Positions 4,986-6,759 of a DNA stretch of 6,759 nt are shown in pieces. Numbering within the stretch: position 1 is the stretch's first letter; each line of letters opens with the position of its first letter. The position numbers and the translations under genes were made by a program. This DNA is from Hyphomicrobiales bacterium (lineage in GTDB: Bacteria > Pseudomonadota > Alphaproteobacteria > Rhizobiales > Beijerinckiaceae). The notes under the pieces are model-generated. The model was not told the origin of the DNA and did not search any database. It was given only the letters and a program-made list of their open reading frames with translations. The stretch is taken from positions 1 through 6,759 of the forward strand of contig CANCAR010000144.1 of the NCBI GenBank assembly GCA_947374125.1, in the 5' to 3' direction.

Positions 4986-5465
4986 TCAAGCCGTGGCTTC
5001 AACCGCCGCGCCAAGAAGCGTAACCGAGCCGCCTGCCTTCTCGATTGCAGCATGGGCAGATTTTGTCACGCCAGCCACTTCGAACGTCAGTTTCGTCTTG
5101 ATTTCGCCAGAGCCCAAAATACGGACGCCATCGAGATGCTTCGAGCAAACGCCTGCTTCAACCAACGCCTCAATCGTCACAGACTTCTTGGCATCGAGCT
5201 TTTTCGCATCGATCGCAATCTGAATGCGGCCAAGATTGACCTCATTGAAGTCCTTGGCGTGAATATTCGTGAAGCCACGCTTTGGAAGACGACGATAGAG
5301 CGGCATCTGACCGCCTTCGAAGCCCTTGATCGCGACGCCCGTACGAGCCGTCTGACCCTTAACGCCCCGACCGGCCGTTTTGCCCTTGCCGGAACCGATA
5401 CCACGACCGACCCGCATGCGGGACTTCTTGGCACCTGAATTATCACTAATACCATTGAGTTTCAT
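4986..5465 (-). CDS. rplO: 50S ribosomal protein L15
   Basis: L15 is a large-subunit protein with a long basic N-terminal extension that threads into 23S rRNA and assists late 50S assembly. The 159-residue product shows the glycine- and arginine-rich N-terminus ('RVGRGIGSGKGKTAGRG', 18-34), 'KGFEGGQMPLYRRLPKRGF' at 47-65, and the C-terminal L15 signature region at about 123-151 ('KTKLTFEVAGVTKSAHAAIE'). The length is slightly above the E. coli protein (144) and usual for Alphaproteobacteria. The ATG at 5465 has a strong AGGAG site 7 nt upstream; that site overlaps the rpmD stop region, so translation of the two genes is probably coupled. A terminator-like hairpin follows. Confidence 0.98.
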   Translation of the reverse strand: MKLNGISDNSGAKKSRMRVGRGIGSGKGKTAGRGVKGQTARTGVAIKGFEGGQMPLYRRLPKRGFTNIHAKDFNEVNLGRIQIAIDAKKLDAKKSVTIEALVEAGVCSKHLDGVRILGSGEIKTKLTFEVAGVTKSAHAAIEKAGGSVTLLGAAVEATA

Positions 5466-5475
5466 GGTGCTCTCC

Positions 5476-5697
5476 TCACTTCACGGCCGTGCTGTCATCG
5501 ACAACACGAACGAGGTGACGGACCGCAAAGATCATACCGCGCACCTCAGGGGTGTCAGGCAATGTCGAGCGGCGGCGCATTTTGTTAAGACCAAGACCAA
5601 TCAGCGTTGCACGCTGGGCCTCAATCCGGCGGATCGGACTACCGATCTGCTCAACCGTCACCGTGGTGACAGCACTTTTTACTGCTGCTTTAGCCAT
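5476..5697 (-). CDS. rpmD: 50S ribosomal protein L30
   Basis: This small large-subunit protein of 73 residues matches bacterial L30: 'VTVEQIGSPIRRIEAQRATL' from residue 13, 'GLGLNKMRRRSTLPDTPEVR' from 34, then 'GMIFAVRHLVRVV'. The N-terminus MAKAAVKSAVTT is about a dozen residues longer than in E. coli L30 (58 residues). The ATG at 5697 is supported by AGGGGA about 6 nt upstream and no internal ATG fits the family start, so the extension is probably real. It lies 11 nt after rpsE and 10 nt before rplO, the standard spc order. Confidence 0.96.
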   Translation of the reverse strand: MAKAAVKSAVTTVTVEQIGSPIRRIEAQRATLIGLGLNKMRRRSTLPDTPEVRGMIFAVRHLVRVVDDSTAVK

Positions 5698-5708
5698 GTC
5701 TGGTCCCC

Positions 5709-6269
5709 TTATGCGTCAGCGCTTGCGCCATCCGCGTCACCGCGGCGGGACTGAAGCTGGGAAACCTTGATGCCGCGACGAGCAGCCACCGAACGGGGGC
5801 TATCTTCGTGCTTCAGCGCATCAATTGTTGCGCGAACAAGATTGTAGGGGTTCGATGAACCAAGTGACTTGGCAACCACATCGTGCATGCCGAGCGACTC
5901 GAATACCGCACGCATTGGACCACCTGCAATGATACCGGTACCTGCCGGTGCTGCGCGGAGCACAACCTTACCGGCGCCATGGCGGCCAGCAACATCGTGA
6001 TGCAATGTACGACCTTCACGCAATGGAACACGAATCAGCGCACGCTTGGCGGCTTCCGTTGCCTTGCGAATCGCTTCTGGAACTTCGCGGGCCTTGCCGT
6101 GACCGAAGCCAACGCGGCCCTTTTGATCGCCAACAACGACGAGAGCGGCGAAGCCGAAGCGACGTCCACCCTTCACGACCTTAGCGACGCGGTTAATGTG
6201 GACGAGCCGATCCACAAATTCAGAATCACGCTCTTCGCGATCCTTACGCTCTCTTGGTTCTCTTGCCAT
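5709..6269 (-). CDS. rpsE: 30S ribosomal protein S5
   Basis: S5 lies on the solvent side of the small subunit near the mRNA entry site and helps decoding accuracy and mRNA unwinding. The 186 residues show the N-terminal dsRNA-binding-like domain at about 18-81 ('VKGGRRFGFAALVVVGDQKG', 'VGFGHGKAREVPEAIRKA') and the C-terminal domain from about 95 ('GAGKVVLRAAPAGTGIIAGG', 'LGSSNPYNLVRATIDAL'). A charged N-terminal extension (MAREPRERKDREERD) and a short alanine/aspartate tail flank the core. The ATG at 6269 has GAGAGG upstream. It is separated from rplR by 86 nt containing two hairpins, a longer gap than elsewhere in the operon. Confidence 0.98.
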   Translation of the reverse strand: MAREPRERKDREERDSEFVDRLVHINRVAKVVKGGRRFGFAALVVVGDQKGRVGFGHGKAREVPEAIRKATEAAKRALIRVPLREGRTLHHDVAGRHGAGKVVLRAAPAGTGIIAGGPMRAVFESLGMHDVVAKSLGSSNPYNLVRATIDALKHEDSPRSVAARRGIKVSQLQSRRGDADGASADA

Positions 6270-6280
6270 GTAGGCCTCTC

Positions 6281-6310
6281 ACTAAAAACGCGGGCCCGGA
6301 TCGGACCCGC
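6281..6310 (-). terminator. Terminator-like hairpin upstream of rpsE
   Basis: On the minus strand GCGGGTCC (6310-6303) pairs with GGGCCCGC (6297-6290), eight pairs including one U-G, around a 5-nt loop, followed by GTTTTTAGT. The T-tract of five ends about 14 nt before the rpsE start codon. It probably attenuates transcription into rpsE-rpmD-rplO or sets an RNA end rather than stopping it, since the operon continues. Confidence 0.5.
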
Positions 6311-6326
6311 TCGCTTCGAGAAATAG

Positions 6327-6351
6327 AAAGGGGCGGATAAACCGTCCCTTT
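6327..6351 (-). repeat. Inverted repeat just after rplR
   Basis: On the minus strand AAAGGG-A-CGG (6351-6342) pairs with CCG-C-CCCTTT (6336-6327): a nine-pair stem with one A/C mismatch and a 5-nt loop (TTTAT). It begins 5 nt after the rplR stop codon and is followed by CTATTTCTC rather than a clean T-tract. It may be an mRNA stabilising or processing hairpin acting with the one at 6290-6310. Confidence 0.4.
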
Positions 6352-6355
6352 CCAA

Positions 6356-6718
6356 TCAGAATTCCAGGCCAGCCTCGCGAGCCGCCTCAGCCAACGCTTT
6401 CACGCGGCCATGATACATATACGAGCCACGATCAAAGACAATCGCCTTGACGCCAGCCTTGACCGCCCGTTCGGCAACAAGCTTGCCAACAGCGGTTGCA
6501 GCCGCAACATCAGCACCTGTCTTAAGTGTGCCCTTCAAATCCTTATCGACCGTCGACGCCGAGGCAAGTGTGAGGCCATTGGCATCATCAATCACCTGAG
6601 CATAAATCTGCTTCGACGAGCGAAACACGGAAAGACGCGGACGACCATTCGAAGCCGCCTTGAGCGAGCGCCTTACGCGCGCCCGGCGCCGATCGGTGGC
6701 AACAGAGTTCTTCGCCAT
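6356..6718 (-). CDS. rplR: 50S ribosomal protein L18
   Basis: L18 binds 5S rRNA and, with L5 and L25, attaches it to the large subunit as part of the central protuberance. The 120-residue product has the basic N-terminus (MAKNSVATDRRRARVRRSLK), then 'GRPRLSVFRSSKQIYAQVID' from residue 25, 'VGKLVAERAVKAGVKAIVFD', and the family's C-terminal 'DRGSYMYHGRVKALAEAARE'. The length fits the E. coli protein (117). The ATG at 6718 has AAGGGG upstream and lies 10 nt after the rplF stop. Two hairpins separate it from rpsE. Confidence 0.98.
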   Translation of the reverse strand: MAKNSVATDRRRARVRRSLKAASNGRPRLSVFRSSKQIYAQVIDDANGLTLASASTVDKDLKGTLKTGADVAAATAVGKLVAERAVKAGVKAIVFDRGSYMYHGRVKALAEAAREAGLEF

Positions 6719-6728
6719 AATAGGCCCC

Positions 6729-6759
6729 TTACTTCTTCTTGCCTTCCTTACGGAAGATG
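6729..6759 (-). CDS. rplF: 50S ribosomal protein L6, last residues only
   Basis: The reverse strand entering from the right edge reads IFRKEGKKK and then TAA (6731-6729). A lysine-rich 'KEGKKK' end is typical of L6, and L6 is the gene always found directly before rplR in the spc operon. Only nine full codons are visible, so the assignment rests mainly on position and this tail. Confidence 0.85.
   Translation of the reverse strand, partial: IFRKEGKKK

Noticed and set aside
1..6759. tRNA, rRNA, CRISPR array, transposase or integrase
   Set aside because: I looked for these on both strands and saw no cloverleaf, no regularly spaced repeats and no recombinase motifs.

Overview
The window is a stretch of an alphaproteobacterial chromosome carrying the end of the spc ribosomal-protein operon and the first gene of the alpha operon. 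All of this reads on the minus strand. In transcription order the core genes are rplF (last residues only), rplR, rpsE, rpmD, rplO, secY, adk and, about 2.9 kb further on, the 5' end of rpsM. The gene order with adk directly after secY, the absence of rpmJ after secY, a 193-residue adenylate kinase with a short lid, and moderately GC-rich core genes (36 G/C in 60 bases at 5281-5340) all fit Alphaproteobacteria. The genus cannot be told from this window.

Right half (2972-6759): a tightly packed translation and secretion operon. Gaps are 10-11 nt between most genes, secY and adk overlap by 4 nt (GTGA), and two longer gaps hold RNA hairpins: a terminator-like hairpin with a T-tract between rplO and secY, and two tandem hairpins between rplR and rpsE. 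These could tune the level of SecY/Adk and of S5/L30/L15 relative to upstream genes.

Left half (303-2961): accessory DNA lying between adk and rpsM, which often lie close together. It holds (a) an AT-rich plus-strand gene (10 G/C in 60 bases at 2041-2100) for a 364-residue protein with a C-terminal HEPN-like RNase motif (R317-x4-H322, 'LRSKLTHG') and a CxxC pair; (b) a divergent minus-strand two-gene operon for a DUF4160 protein and a DUF2442 protein fused to an XRE-type helix-turn-helix, which looks like a self-regulated toxin-antitoxin module; and (c) a solitary 157-residue protein with an excisionase-like helix-turn-helix. The 145-nt space between (a) and (b) is dense in inverted repeats: GTGCAA-TAG-TTGCAC overlies the probable -10 of the DUF4160 operon, and AGTCAAA-GAT-TTTGACT lies just upstream of the HEPN gene.

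The 192 nt upstream of rpsM hold two candidate promoters and several hairpins, so the alpha operon probably has its own promoter here. It may need one, because the adk transcript would otherwise have to cross about 2.9 kb, partly antisense to the HEPN gene. The most interesting hypothesis is that the HEPN gene and the DUF4160/DUF2442-HTH pair form a small, jointly controlled toxin or phage-defence locus placed inside an essential, highly expressed operon.
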